Shown: one piece after another, positions 1 through 8,993 of the stretch | Layout: each line of letters starts with the position of its first letter | How positions within the stretch are numbered: the first letter of the stretch is position 1 | Notes under the pieces: model-generated | Told to the model about the DNA's origin: nothing | Database searches by the model: none | What the model saw: only the letters and a program-made list of their open reading frames with translations | Source of the DNA: Clostridia bacterium | GTDB taxonomy: Bacteria; Bacillota; Clostridia; TANB77; CAG-508 | Reading direction: 5' to 3' | Assembly (NCBI GenBank): GCA_900770385.1 | Contig: CAAGKK010000027.1 | Span: 24,040-88,039 of the forward strand | DNA: 64,000 nt | Translations under genes and position numbers: made by a program

Positions 1-630
1 TAACTGTTTGATTTTTTCTAAAATATCATTTCCTTTAACATTAGAATTAAAAGCTATACTATACTCCATAGCTTTAGCAATATCCTTGCAAGGTAATACT
101 TCTTCAAGATCTGACATTTCTATACATTGTATTGCATAATTCATACCAGGTACTTCATCATCTGATGCTAATTCTTTGTTTATAGCATCAAATATTTCTT
201 TGTTCCTTTTCTCTAATGTAGGTATGCCAGCCATTGCATTTTTAGCGGATATAACTTCTATCCACTCAATTAGTTTTTTTCCTTTATGAGCTATTGCTAT
301 ATATGTGTCCATTCCTTTAGCTAATTTTTTTATTCTCTGCATACTATTCTTTATATCTCTTATTTCTTGTTCAGACATTTTTTCATATTCATCTTTATCT
401 TCTAATTTTTCTTTAAATGTTTGATATGATATTAAAACTAGTTTTTCTTTATCAATTTTGTCTTCATTTCTTAATAAAACATCTGTAAAATCTCTTCCTT
501 CTTTTGTTAAGAATATAATTTCATTTCGTACATCTTGATCGTTACAAAAAACATTTAAATCTTCTGTTTTAAAACCTATATCTATTTGGTTAAGAATCGC
601 TTGTAAACTCATATTATTAACTTTACCCAT
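1..630 (-). CDS. Unrecognised protein, 3' end cut by the window edge
   Basis: The frame is open for 210 codons from an ATG at 630 to the window edge, so the C-terminus is missing. AAAGGAG lies seven bases before the ATG, which supports this start. The product begins MGKVNNMSLQAIL and is rich in Lys, Glu and Asp. I see no signal peptide, membrane segment or catalytic motif. The sequence looks like a soluble, mostly helical protein. I do not recognise the family. It is followed upstream by a dispersed repeat and a terminator, so it appears to be transcribed separately from the hydrolase beyond. Confidence 0.75.
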   Translation of the reverse strand, partial: MGKVNNMSLQAILNQIDIGFKTEDLNVFCNDQDVRNEIIFLTKEGRDFTDVLLRNEDKIDKEKLVLISYQTFKEKLEDKDEYEKMSEQEIRDIKNSMQRIKKLAKGMDTYIAIAHKGKKLIEWIEVISAKNAMAGIPTLEKRNKEIFDAINKELASDDEVPGMNYAIQCIEMSDLEEVLPCKDIAKAMEYSIAFNSNVKGNDILEKIKQL

Positions 631-694
631 ATTTTTTCTCCTTTGAATAAAATACTCTTTTAATTATAACATTTTTTATGTAAATTTGCAAATT

Positions 695-743
695 TATATA
701 GCTCTTCTTCGTAGCACTGGTGGACAGAGGCTTCCGCCCTTAC
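695..743 (+). repeat. Dispersed palindromic repeat, copy 1
   Basis: This copy reads TATATAGC, then TTCTTCGTAGCAC, then a degenerate GGTGGACA and TCCGCCC pair. The same order occurs at 14307-14353 and, inverted, at 63833-63878. It lies between the partial gene and the terminator of the hydrolase gene. Confidence 0.7.
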
Positions 744-760
744 ATATATATTCTTCATTT

Positions 761-807
761 TTAATTAAAACAAAGTGTACATTGAATGTACACTTTGTTT
801 TAATTAA
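761..807 (-). terminator. Rho-independent terminator after the MBL-fold hydrolase gene
   Basis: A near-perfect palindrome of about 23 bp per arm (core ACAAAGTGTACATT / AATGTACACTTTGT) begins at the stop codon of the hydrolase gene and is flanked by A and T runs on both sides. It could terminate transcription in both directions. Confidence 0.85.
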
Positions 808-1427
808 ATTTGTATTTCTACCTTTATATTACTTTTTACTAAATTTTTAAATTCTATTGCATCTTCTTTTTTACCTACTATTTGTGCATAATGAATAGGG
901 ACTACTTCTAATGGTTGTATTATATTTATAAGTTCAGCTGCTTCTTTGGCATTCATTGTATATGTTCCTCCTATTGGGACTAATGCAATATCGCAATTAA
1001 TCTTTTTGTTTTCTTCAGTTATATCGGTATCTCCTGCTATATATATTTTTTTATTTTCTATTTCTAATATATATCCCACCCAATTATTTTCTTTTGGATG
1101 AAACTTTTTGTTAGTATTGTATGCTGGTATTGTTCTAATTTTAATATTTTCTACACTATACTCTTTATTAGGTTCTACTATTGTTATATTTTCTTTTTTA
1201 AATCCTAAACTAATTGTTTTTTCTAATAAGTCTGGTGTTATACAAATTAATGTCTCTACTTTTTGTATCTTTTTTATATCTTCTTCCGAAAAATGGTCAT
1301 AATGAGAGTGTGTTATTATAATCAAATCTGCGTCATTACTTTTTTCTTTTATCTTAAATGGATCGGCATATATTATTTTATTTGATATTATTTTTATACT
1401 ACTATGACACAATACTTTAATCTCCAT
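804..1427 (-). CDS. MBL-fold metal-dependent hydrolase, UlaG/YtkL-like
   Basis: A 207-residue metallo-beta-lactamase-fold protein. The metal-binding motif HSHYDH is at residues 40-45, the GDTD motif with its bridging aspartate is at 132-135, and a late histidine (PIHYA) is at 179. The small size and short linkers fit the L-ascorbate-6-phosphate lactonase-like branch, whose members hydrolyse varied or unknown substrates, so no substrate is proposed. It has no signal peptide and should be cytoplasmic. AGGAG precedes the ATG at 1427. It starts 14 bases after the stop of the FtsX permease gene and may be the last gene of that transcript. Confidence 0.85.
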   Translation of the reverse strand: MEIKVLCHSSIKIISNKIIYADPFKIKEKSNDADLIIITHSHYDHFSEEDIKKIQKVETLICITPDLLEKTISLGFKKENITIVEPNKEYSVENIKIRTIPAYNTNKKFHPKENNWVGYILEIENKKIYIAGDTDITEENKKINCDIALVPIGGTYTMNAKEAAELINIIQPLEVVPIHYAQIVGKKEDAIEFKNLVKSNIKVEIQI

Positions 1428-1440
1428 ATTTTATTCTCCT

Positions 1441-4400
1441 TTACTCAATACTTTTTAAACTATCTATCATGTTAATTTTTTTTAAAGTAAAATGAATTAT
1501 TTTGTTTACTAAAAATGTATATGTTGAAGTTATAATTATTGCATATGCATAACTTATAGCAGATATTTTTCTTCCAAATCTTAGCATTTCTGTTTCACAT
1601 GTTGTAATTAAATATTTAGTTAGCATATATCCAAATATTAAACCTAAAGCTATTCCTAATATTGTTAACATTATACTTTCTTTGTTTATATAATTATCAA
1701 CTTCTTGATCATAAAATCCTAGTACTTTTAATGTTGCAATTTCTCTTTTTCTTTCACTTATATTTACATTTGCTAAATTATATAATACTACAAACGCTAA
1801 TAAAGCTGCAGAAACTATTAATATAAGAACAACATAATTTAGTAAACTTAACATGTCTTCAACCATTTTTATTAAACTACTGGTTAAATTTATTCCAGAT
1901 ACTTCATCATATAGTACAATACTTGCAGTTAATTTGTCTAATTCTTCATTTGAAATATTATTAGTATTAATTAAAAGCATGTTTGTTTTGTAAGTTTCTT
2001 TCATTTGTTCTTCATATATATTCTTTGACATATACACATAATGATCAACATAATTTTCTACTATTCCATCTATTTTAAAACTATACTGTATATCATTGTT
2101 ATCTATTAGTTTAACTTCATCTCCCTTATTTAATTTTAATAACTCTGCCACTTTGTCTGTTATTATTATTCCATTATCAGATATTTCTATCTTTTCTTTT
2201 GTTTTTTTATCTATTAAGTTTATAACTTTCTTTAAATCTTCTTTATTCTTAGGAATACTTATCTTAACATCTCTTTGAGTATCATTTGCTAGTAATTTTC
2301 CTGTTTGCATATTTACTTCTACTGTATCTTTTATTCTTGTATCTTCTTTCAAATTTTTTAATAAATTATTTATATTTTCTTCTGTATTAACAGTTATTGA
2401 AATATCATAACTATTTACTCTTTCAAATTGATTGTGAACAATATTTGTAATTGAATCTTTTAATCCAAATCCTGCTAAAATTAATGCTGTACATCCTGCT
2501 ATTCCCATTATTGTCATAATAACTCTTTTTTTATATCTGAACAAATTTCTAATTGTTACTTTTTGTGAAAATTTTAATTTATTCCATAAAAATGTAACTC
2601 TTTCTAACAAAACTCTTTTTCCATTTTTAGGTGTTTTAGGTCTCATTAATACTGATGGCATATTTTTTAATTCCTTATAACTTACAACAAAAGTTGCTCC
2701 ACCTATACACATAAATGCTATTATAATTCCTATTATTCCATATATTACTTTTAATTTTGCATCAAACTCTGGTAAATAATATAATAAAGCATAAACGGTC
2801 CATATAATTGTAGGAATTAACTTTAGTCCTATGAACATTCCTATAATTCCTCCAATTATAGATGCTAACATCGCATAAAAGATATATTTAAAAATAATTT
2901 TTAAATTTGTATACCCTAATGCTTTTAATGTTCCTATTTCTATTCTTTCTTCTTCAACCATTCTAGTCATAGATGTTAAGCTTATTAATATTGCAATAAC
3001 ATAAAATAAAATCGGGAATACTCTTGATAAATTAACTATACTATTTATAGCTTGTGTTACATTATTGTATCCTGTATTATCATCTCTATCTAATATATAC
3101 CATTTTGCAACTTCTATTTTATCTATTTCTTTTCTGCTTTCATTTATTTTATCTTCCGCTTCTTTTATTTTATTATTAAATTCTTGCTTATTTTTATTTA
3201 ATTCGTTTTTAGAATCTTCTAGCTTCTTTTCATTTTCTTTTATAGTATTATTTGCTTTTTCTATTTGGCTTTGCGCTTGAACAAATTTTTTATTAGCACT
3301 ATTTTCCTCTGTTTTTAATTTACTTTTACTTGATTTTATTTGTTCCTCAGATTTTTTTATTTTTTCTTTTGCACTTATTAATTCTTGTTTTGCATTTGTT
3401 ATTTGGTTTTCAATTTCTGATTTTTGTATTTTTAATTTTTTTATGTTTTGTTCAATTACTGTTGTATCTTCCCCAATACTTACTAGATAATCTTTTTGTT
3501 TGTTTAAATTTTCAATGTTTTTTTCTATTTCTGCTATTGAATTATCTGCTTGTTGCTTTTGATAATTATATATTTCCTCTTCATTTTTAAGTTTACTTTT
3601 TGCGTCTGATACTTGTTTTTCTGCAGATTCTAATTCTTTTTTTGCTTTTTTAAACTCAATATTTGATGTTTCTTTTGCTTTTTCTAATTGAGTTTTATTT
3701 GTTTCTACTTTTTGTTTTGCCTTTTTTAGTTCTTCTTCACCTTTTTCTATTTGTTTTTCTGCATCATCTAATTTAGTTTCTCCGCTATTTTTTTCTTTAT
3801 TAAATTCATTTTGAGCATCATTTAATTTATTGTTTGCTTCTTCAATCAATTCATCATATCTTTGATTTTGCCTATCTTCTTTTATTTTTTCAATTTTCTG
3901 TTTTGCAATCTCTATTAACTCTTTATATTGAGTTGTATTCGTTTGCAAGTTTTTAGCATCTTTTACTTGTATTCCTATACTTGTATAATAATCTATGTTT
4001 ATATTATTTATTGTATATGAAATACAATTTATAGTTCCGGAACCCAATTTACTATTTCCTCTGTCTGATGATATGTATAAAGGGCTTTCTGTTATTCCTA
4101 CAATTGTTAGTTCTGTATTTTTAAAATTATTTTCTTTATCATTTACAAATATTCTATCTCCAATATTATATTTATATGTTTCATGAAATCTTCTATCTAT
4201 GGTACATTCTAATGAATTTTCTGGCATAGATCCATCTATTAATATCGGTTCATTAATATTATTTTTATCTATAAAATTAACTACATATTCTTTATTATTA
4301 ATTGTAACCTCTGCATCTTTTTCTTTTATTCCATAAACTTTTCCTAAGTCTTCTATATTTTCTATCTCTGATACATCTTTATCTGTTAATCCTAAAGTTG

Positions 4401-4611
4401 AAACTATTTTTATGTCATATGTGTTTGTATTATCTAGATATTTATCTAAACTTTCTTGCATGTCTGGACCTGTTGCATATAATCCTGCAAAAAAACCTAC
4501 TCCTAATAGAGCCATAATTAATATAGATATAAACCTTCTTTTAGTATTTCCTATTTGTTTAATACTGTTTTTTAATAGAACATTTCTCAAATTTCTTTTC
4601 ACCTCTACCAT
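1441..4611 (-). CDS. ABC transporter permease, FtsX family with a large extracytoplasmic coiled coil
   Basis: A 1056-residue membrane protein. It has an N-terminal membrane segment at about 27-47, an outer domain, a Lys/Glu/Gln-rich coiled coil at about 245-525, a first FtsX-type membrane domain at about 545-660, a second outer domain, and a second FtsX domain at about 945-1050. The repeated cytoplasmic motif is visible as EIGTLKALGY and EIATLKVLGF. This is the MacB/LolCDE/FtsX class, in which ATP hydrolysis drives outer-domain movement rather than ordinary pore transport. The ATPase gene upstream overlaps it by seven bases. The coiled coil makes it longer than a typical permease of this class. 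The substrate is unknown. Confidence 0.9.
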   Translation of the reverse strand: MVEVKRNLRNVLLKNSIKQIGNTKRRFISILIMALLGVGFFAGLYATGPDMQESLDKYLDNTNTYDIKIVSTLGLTDKDVSEIENIEDLGKVYGIKEKDAEVTINNKEYVVNFIDKNNINEPILIDGSMPENSLECTIDRRFHETYKYNIGDRIFVNDKENNFKNTELTIVGITESPLYISSDRGNSKLGSGTINCISYTINNINIDYYTSIGIQVKDAKNLQTNTTQYKELIEIAKQKIEKIKEDRQNQRYDELIEEANNKLNDAQNEFNKEKNSGETKLDDAEKQIEKGEEELKKAKQKVETNKTQLEKAKETSNIEFKKAKKELESAEKQVSDAKSKLKNEEEIYNYQKQQADNSIAEIEKNIENLNKQKDYLVSIGEDTTVIEQNIKKLKIQKSEIENQITNAKQELISAKEKIKKSEEQIKSSKSKLKTEENSANKKFVQAQSQIEKANNTIKENEKKLEDSKNELNKNKQEFNNKIKEAEDKINESRKEIDKIEVAKWYILDRDDNTGYNNVTQAINSIVNLSRVFPILFYVIAILISLTSMTRMVEEERIEIGTLKALGYTNLKIIFKYIFYAMLASIIGGIIGMFIGLKLIPTIIWTVYALLYYLPEFDAKLKVIYGIIGIIIAFMCIGGATFVVSYKELKNMPSVLMRPKTPKNGKRVLLERVTFLWNKLKFSQKVTIRNLFRYKKRVIMTIMGIAGCTALILAGFGLKDSITNIVHNQFERVNSYDISITVNTEENINNLLKNLKEDTRIKDTVEVNMQTGKLLANDTQRDVKISIPKNKEDLKKVINLIDKKTKEKIEISDNGIIITDKVAELLKLNKGDEVKLIDNNDIQYSFKIDGIVENYVDHYVYMSKNIYEEQMKETYKTNMLLINTNNISNEELDKLTASIVLYDEVSGINLTSSLIKMVEDMLSLLNYVVLILIVSAALLAFVVLYNLANVNISERKREIATLKVLGFYDQEVDNYINKESIMLTILGIALGLIFGYMLTKYLITTCETEMLRFGRKISAISYAYAIIITSTYTFLVNKIIHFTLKKINMIDSLKSIE

Positions 4612-5306
4612 TCAATATTTTCAATTGATTTTGGATTATTATTTATCTCTATTTTTTCTGCGGTTCCATTTTTAAAATGAATTATTTTATCTGCCATTGG
4701 TGCTATAGCTGTATTATGAGTAATAATGACAACTGTCATGTTTTCTTTTCTACAGGTGTCTTGCAATAATTTTAAAATTTGTTTTCCGGTTTTGTAATCT
4801 AATGCTCCTGTTGGTTCATCACATAATAACAACTTTGGATTTTTAGCTATTGCTCTTGCTATAGCTACTCTTTGCTGTTCTCCTCCTGATAATTGAGATG
4901 GGAAATTATCTTTTCTTTCTTTTAGCCCTACTTTATCTAAAATTTTTTCAGCATCTAATGCATCTTTGCATAATTGTGTTGCAAGTTCTACATTTTCTTT
5001 TGCAGTTAGGTTTTGAACTAAATTATAAAATTGAAACACAAAGCCTATATCTTCTCTCCTATATTTTATTAATTCTCTATTATTTAATTTTGATATATCT
5101 TTTTTATCAACAGTTACCTTTCCTTTAGTTAGCCTATCCATACCACCCAAAATATTTAGTGTTGTTGTTTTTCCTGCTCCACTTGGTCCGACAATAACTA
5201 CTAATTCCCCTTTTTCTATTTTAAAGTTTGTGTTGTTTAGTGCTTTAATTGTTACTTCTCCCATCTGATATTCTTTTATAACATTATTAAATTCTATATA
5301 TGACAT
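4605..5306 (-). CDS. ABC transporter ATP-binding protein, LolD/MacB type
   Basis: A 233-residue ATPase with Walker A GPSGAGKT at 40-47, a Q-loop near 92, signature LSGGEQQ at 139-145, Walker B ending LLLCDEPTGALD near 159-170 and a switch histidine in IITHN. The DEPTGALD form is typical of ATPases that pair with FtsX-type permeases. Its stop codon lies inside the start of the 1056-residue permease gene, which indicates translational coupling and a dedicated exporter or signalling complex. AGGAGGA precedes the ATG at 5306. Confidence 0.95.
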   Translation of the reverse strand: MSYIEFNNVIKEYQMGEVTIKALNNTNFKIEKGELVVIVGPSGAGKTTTLNILGGMDRLTKGKVTVDKKDISKLNNRELIKYRREDIGFVFQFYNLVQNLTAKENVELATQLCKDALDAEKILDKVGLKERKDNFPSQLSGGEQQRVAIARAIAKNPKLLLCDEPTGALDYKTGKQILKLLQDTCRKENMTVVIITHNTAIAPMADKIIHFKNGTAEKIEINNNPKSIENIEW

Positions 5307-5324
5307 ATCTTCCTCCTATAAAGT

Positions 5325-5735
5325 TTAATATTCCTCTATCTTTATAAAAACTTTCTCTTCTTCTGAATAAATTTTTTCTAAATTTAATTTTGTAATTTGA
5401 TTATCATCTTTAAATGCTAGTTTATTTAAAGCATCTAAAACAATCTTTGCTATATTATCTATATCTGGCTTTTTAGTTGGACTTATATTACCTTTTAACA
5501 TTTCTTCTTTTTGAGTTTTATTTGTATTTTTGGGAATACTAAAATATGCTTGGATAGTTACTTTTATTCTATTTTCTAATGGATTTATTTTTCTATATTT
5601 TAATATAAAATACTGTTTTATTAGCTCTTCATATTCTTTAGTTTTAGTTGGTGTGTAAGCTATTGCTGTTGTAGTATTTACTCTAGGTCTTCCCTTGCCT
5701 TTTACTTTTCCTGGTACTTCGAATTCGTATATCAT
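5325..5735 (-). CDS. RusA-family Holliday junction resolvase
   Basis: A 136-residue protein with the RusA signature: a basic GKGRPR stretch at 13-18 and KPDIDNIAKIVLDAL from residue 89, which carries the paired aspartates that bind the metal. RusA enzymes cut four-way DNA junctions as dimers and are often of prophage origin. No other phage gene is adjacent, so this is either a domesticated copy or the resident resolvase. It lies 18 bases upstream of the ABC ATPase gene and may be co-transcribed with it. The start has a good GGAGG. Confidence 0.9.
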   Translation of the reverse strand: MIYEFEVPGKVKGKGRPRVNTTTAIAYTPTKTKEYEELIKQYFILKYRKINPLENRIKVTIQAYFSIPKNTNKTQKEEMLKGNISPTKKPDIDNIAKIVLDALNKLAFKDDNQITKLNLEKIYSEEEKVFIKIEEY

Positions 5736-5785
5736 AATAAACCTCCATTGTTAGTATATTGATTATAACACTTATTTTCAAAAAA

Positions 5786-5815
5786 TAAAAGAAAAAGGAT
5801 TACAAAAGTAACCCT
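5786..5815 (-). terminator. Rho-independent terminator after the YihY gene
   Basis: On the minus strand AGGGTTAC and GTAATCCT form a stem with a TTTT loop, followed by TTTTTCTTTTATTTT. It lies just after the stop codon at 5829. Confidence 0.85.
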
Positions 5816-5828
5816 TTATGCTGACATA

Positions 5829-6659
5829 TTATTGTATAATTTTTTTCGACAAAATCTCTGAAATTATTTTATTTATTGTTGCTCCAAGTAAAATACTATA
5901 CATACAGGCATATATCCACATCATAGCTAGCACTATTGTTGTTAAACTTCCATACATTACAGAAAATCCTGTAAATAAATTTACATATATAGAATAAAAA
6001 ATAGAAATCACATTACATGCAATGGCTGCAAATATAGCTCCTGGAATTTGATAAACCATTTTATATTTATGCTTTGGTATAAATTTGTATACATTAAGTA
6101 ATACAAAAAATAATATAATAGTAGTAATAAGTACCTTATTTTTTAATAATGCATTAATGGCAGTACTAAATATATTAAATTTTTCTTGTAAGATAATATT
6201 TATTTGATTTCCAAAAACTACTATTAAAAGCATTAATATAATTAGTACTATAAATACAATTGTACAAATTGTAGCCTTAATTCTAAAATACATGAATTTT
6301 TTCTGCATATCAATTTCATATGCTGCATTTAATCCTTTGCATAACGCCAAAAAGCCTTTTCCTGCAGACCATAAAACAAAAATGGCAGATATCGTAATAG
6401 TACCTACTGATTTTGAATATACTTCTTTAATTATCCCTAAAATTGCTTCATTTAAAATATTACCTGTAGAAATTTTTTCTATTATAATAAATAATGTTTT
6501 CTCATCTATTCCTACATATTTAGTTAAGGTTAATATTAACATTATTAATGGTATAAAAGCTAATAGTGTAAAATATGCACATTGAGCAGTATATTCATCA
6601 ATATGGTTCTTTTGTAATTTATCTATTAATATATTAAATACATTAATTACTTTTTTCAT
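5829..6659 (-). CDS. YihY/virulence factor BrkB family membrane protein
   Basis: A 276-residue integral membrane protein with about six hydrophobic segments. The N-terminal AQCAYFTLLAFIPLIM stretch is diagnostic of the YihY/BrkB (UPF0761) family, and GSLTTIVLAMMWIYACMYSILLGA matches its C-terminal conserved region. The family was once called ribonuclease BN in error; its biochemical role is not established. AAAGGTGA precedes the ATG. A terminator follows, so the RusA gene downstream is transcribed separately or by read-through. Confidence 0.9.
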   Translation of the reverse strand: MKKVINVFNILIDKLQKNHIDEYTAQCAYFTLLAFIPLIMLILTLTKYVGIDEKTLFIIIEKISTGNILNEAILGIIKEVYSKSVGTITISAIFVLWSAGKGFLALCKGLNAAYEIDMQKKFMYFRIKATICTIVFIVLIILMLLIVVFGNQINIILQEKFNIFSTAINALLKNKVLITTIILFFVLLNVYKFIPKHKYKMVYQIPGAIFAAIACNVISIFYSIYVNLFTGFSVMYGSLTTIVLAMMWIYACMYSILLGATINKIISEILSKKIIQ

Positions 6660-6678
6660 AAATCACCTTTACATATTA

Positions 6679-6936
6679 TTATTTATTCATATTTTTCTTT
6701 GCTTCTTCTAATGCAATTGCTAATTGGTCTGGACAAGATGTTGTTCTAAATCCACATGGTATTCCTTTTAATCTTTTAATTGCTTCATCTATGTTCATTC
6801 CTTGTATTAATCTAGATACCCCCACAGTGTTTCCAGCGCATCCTCCAATTATTTTTACACTTTTTACAACATTTCCGTCCAATTCTATTATCATTTCTTG
6901 TGAACATACTCCTTTGGGTTTGAACCTATATTCCAT
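6679..6936 (-). CDS. TSCPD domain protein, TIGR03905 type
   Basis: An 85-residue protein that is essentially one TSCPD domain. GGCAGNTVGVSRL (about 31-43) and the signature TSCPDQLA (about 67-74) are both present. The same domain is found at the C-terminus of some vitamin B12-dependent ribonucleotide reductases, where its cysteines may bind metal, but the role of the stand-alone protein is unknown. It lies between mntP and the YihY gene in the same direction with short gaps, so co-transcription is likely. Confidence 0.9.
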   Translation of the reverse strand: MEYRFKPKGVCSQEMIIELDGNVVKSVKIIGGCAGNTVGVSRLIQGMNIDEAIKRLKGIPCGFRTTSCPDQLAIALEEAKKNMNK

Positions 6937-6951
6937 TTTTTTACCTCCTAA

Positions 6952-7509
6952 TTATTTTATTAAATGTTCTATTAATATTTTAATTCCCAATAATATTAAT
7001 ATTATTCCCCCTGCTAATTCTGCTTTTTTTTCGTATTTATCACCAAATACATTTCCTATTTTTACGCCAATAATAGATATTGCAAAAGTTATAATTCCTA
7101 TTATTGATACAGCTGGTATAATATCTACTTTTAAAAATGCAAATGTTATTCCTACTGCTAATGCATCTATACTTGTAGCAATTGCAAGTATTAACATATC
7201 TTTAAATTTTATACTATCATTTGATTCTTCTTTTTCTTTTGAATAGGCTTCTTTTATCATATTAATTCCTATTACAGTCAATAATCCAAATGCAATCCAA
7301 TGATCTACATTAGTTATTGCTTTTTCAAAATTAATACCCAAAAAATATCCTATTAAAGGCATTAATGCTTGAAAAATTCCAAAATATGCTCCTATAATAA
7401 TAGCATTTTTCCATTTCATTTTTTGCATTGCCAAGCCTTTACATATAGAAATTGCAAAAGCATCCATTGCTAATCCTATACTTAAGATAACTAATTCTAT
7501 TAGTCCCAA
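6952..7509 (-). CDS. mntP: Manganese efflux pump MntP
   Basis: A six-helix membrane protein of the MntP family that exports Mn2+. The N-terminal SIGLAMDAFAISICKG and the internal IATSIDALAVGITFAF hold the two conserved aspartates of the duplicated half-repeats. I choose a TTG start at 7509 because AGGAAG lies five bases upstream and the product then begins at the usual family position (GLIELVILSIGLAMDAF). An ATG at 7524 and a TTG at 7548 are in frame but lack a convincing ribosome binding site. Mn2+ export in this family is often riboswitch-controlled, but I see no such leader here. Confidence 0.88.
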   Translation of the reverse strand: MGLIELVILSIGLAMDAFAISICKGLAMQKMKWKNAIIIGAYFGIFQALMPLIGYFLGINFEKAITNVDHWIAFGLLTVIGINMIKEAYSKEKEESNDSIKFKDMLILAIATSIDALAVGITFAFLKVDIIPAVSIIGIITFAISIIGVKIGNVFGDKYEKKAELAGGIILILLGIKILIEHLIK

Positions 7510-7552
7510 ATTCAACTTCCTCATTTCCGATTTTTGTATTAGAATCAAAAAG

Positions 7553-7604
7553 TTAGAGGCTAGAAAAAATTTTTATTACCTTCTAACATCTAACTTCTAA
7601 CCTT
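7553..7604 (-). repeat. TTAGAAG-type hairpin between the CNNM gene and mntP
   Basis: On the minus strand a GTTAGAAGTTAGATGTTAGAAG block is followed by an imperfect complement ending CTAGCCTCTAAC and a T run. It can fold as a terminator. The same block recurs almost unchanged at 22631-22652. Confidence 0.5.
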
Positions 7605-7609
7605 TACAA

Positions 7610-8920
7610 TTATTCTTCTTTTTCTTCTTCTGGTATTATTTCTTTATTTTTACAAGCCTTTACTTTAATGATTCTTTTATCTTCATATTCTTCTATTTTA
7701 TATGTAACTTTATCTGTTTCTATTACTGGTTTTTCATCATCTAGTGGAATTCTTCCCATAAGTTCTATTAAGTACCCAGAAAGTGTATCATATTCTCCTT
7801 CTGGAATTTCTATTCCAAGAATCTTTTTTAGGTCATATATAGAAACATTTCCATTAATCAAAAATGTATTCTCGTCTATTTTTTCATATTCTAATTCCAC
7901 TTCGTCATATTCATCGTATATGTTACCTACTAGCTCTTCTATTATATCTTCCATTGTTATTATTCCTGATGTTCCACCATATTCATCTACTACTATTGCC
8001 ATTTGTTTTTTATTTTTTTGTAAATCTCTAAATAGCTCATCAATAGGTTTGTTTTCTGAAACAAAATATGCATCTCTCATTATATTTTTTACTTTTCCAT
8101 CTTTTTGTTTCTTTAAGAATTTTATGATATCTTTGGTATATAATATACCTTTTATATCATCTATTGTTTCATCATATACTGGTATTCTACTATATTTAAA
8201 ATCATCAATTTCTTCTAGTATATCAGAAATATTGCTTTTTATATCAACTGCAAATATTTCTGTTCTATGTATCATTACTTCTGATACTACTTTATCATTA
8301 AATTCAAAAACATTGTTAATTAGTTCTTTTTCTTCTTCTTCTATTGTTCCTTTTTCTTCTCCTACATCTACCATCATTCTTATTTCTTCTTCTGTTACAG
8401 TTTCTTCATTTTCTGCTGAAACTCCAAATATTTTAGAAATTAGGTTGGTAGAAGCTGTTAATAATTTAACAAAAGGTGAAGTTATAACAGCTATTACTCT
8501 TATAACTCCTACTGTACCATATGCAATTTTTTCATAATTTTTCATTGCAATTCTTTTTGGAACTAATTCTCCAAATACAAGAGTAAAATAAGATAATATA
8601 ATAGTTATAATTACAATTGAAATGCTATTCCAAACACCAACTCCTAATGGAATTAAATTATTTAATATTGGTGCTAACTCAGAAGCAAAGGTTTCTGATG
8701 CGAATGCACTTGATAAGAAACCTGCCAGTGTTATTCCTATTTGAATAGTAGCTAAAAACTTGCTTGGCTCTTTTATCATTTTATGAATTTGTTTTGCTTT
8801 TTTCTTCCCCTCTTTTGCTTCTTTTTCTATTTTAGCATCATTTAAAGATATAAAAGCAATCTCAGCCGATGCAAAATATGCATTTAAAGCTATTAATATT
8901 ATTAATACAATTATTTGCAT
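7610..8920 (-). CDS. CNNM/CorC (HlyC) family membrane protein with CBS domains
   Basis: A 436-residue protein with an N-terminal four-segment CNNM (DUF21) membrane domain at about 1-190, a CBS pair at about 205-325 (MIHRTEIFAVD, then DEYGGTSGIITMEDIIEELVG) and a C-terminal CorC/HlyC domain at about 340-425. Family members are linked to Mg2+ or Co2+ efflux and some were annotated as hemolysins. The location beside mntP suggests divalent-cation homeostasis, which is inference. The tail is rich in Glu and Lys. AGAGGAAAG precedes the ATG. Confidence 0.92.
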   Translation of the reverse strand: MQIIVLIILIALNAYFASAEIAFISLNDAKIEKEAKEGKKKAKQIHKMIKEPSKFLATIQIGITLAGFLSSAFASETFASELAPILNNLIPLGVGVWNSISIVIITIILSYFTLVFGELVPKRIAMKNYEKIAYGTVGVIRVIAVITSPFVKLLTASTNLISKIFGVSAENEETVTEEEIRMMVDVGEEKGTIEEEEKELINNVFEFNDKVVSEVMIHRTEIFAVDIKSNISDILEEIDDFKYSRIPVYDETIDDIKGILYTKDIIKFLKKQKDGKVKNIMRDAYFVSENKPIDELFRDLQKNKKQMAIVVDEYGGTSGIITMEDIIEELVGNIYDEYDEVELEYEKIDENTFLINGNVSIYDLKKILGIEIPEGEYDTLSGYLIELMGRIPLDDEKPVIETDKVTYKIEEYEDKRIIKVKACKNKEIIPEEEKEE

Positions 8921-8939
8921 AAACTCTTTCCTCTCTATT

Positions 8940-8987
8940 TTTAGAAATAAGAAGTTTTAATAATTTATTTACTTTTTATTTCTAATT
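8940..8987 (-). terminator. Possible terminator between ileS and the CNNM gene
   Basis: TTAGAAATAA and TTATTTCTAA on the minus strand can pair across an AT-rich loop. The stem is weak and no long T run follows, so it may only reduce read-through. Confidence 0.4.
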
Positions 8988-8993
8988 TTAATT

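Noticed and set aside
7668..8537. 289-codon open frame on the plus strand
   Set aside because: It is the Ser-rich antisense shadow of the CNNM gene, which has clear domains and a ribosome binding site.
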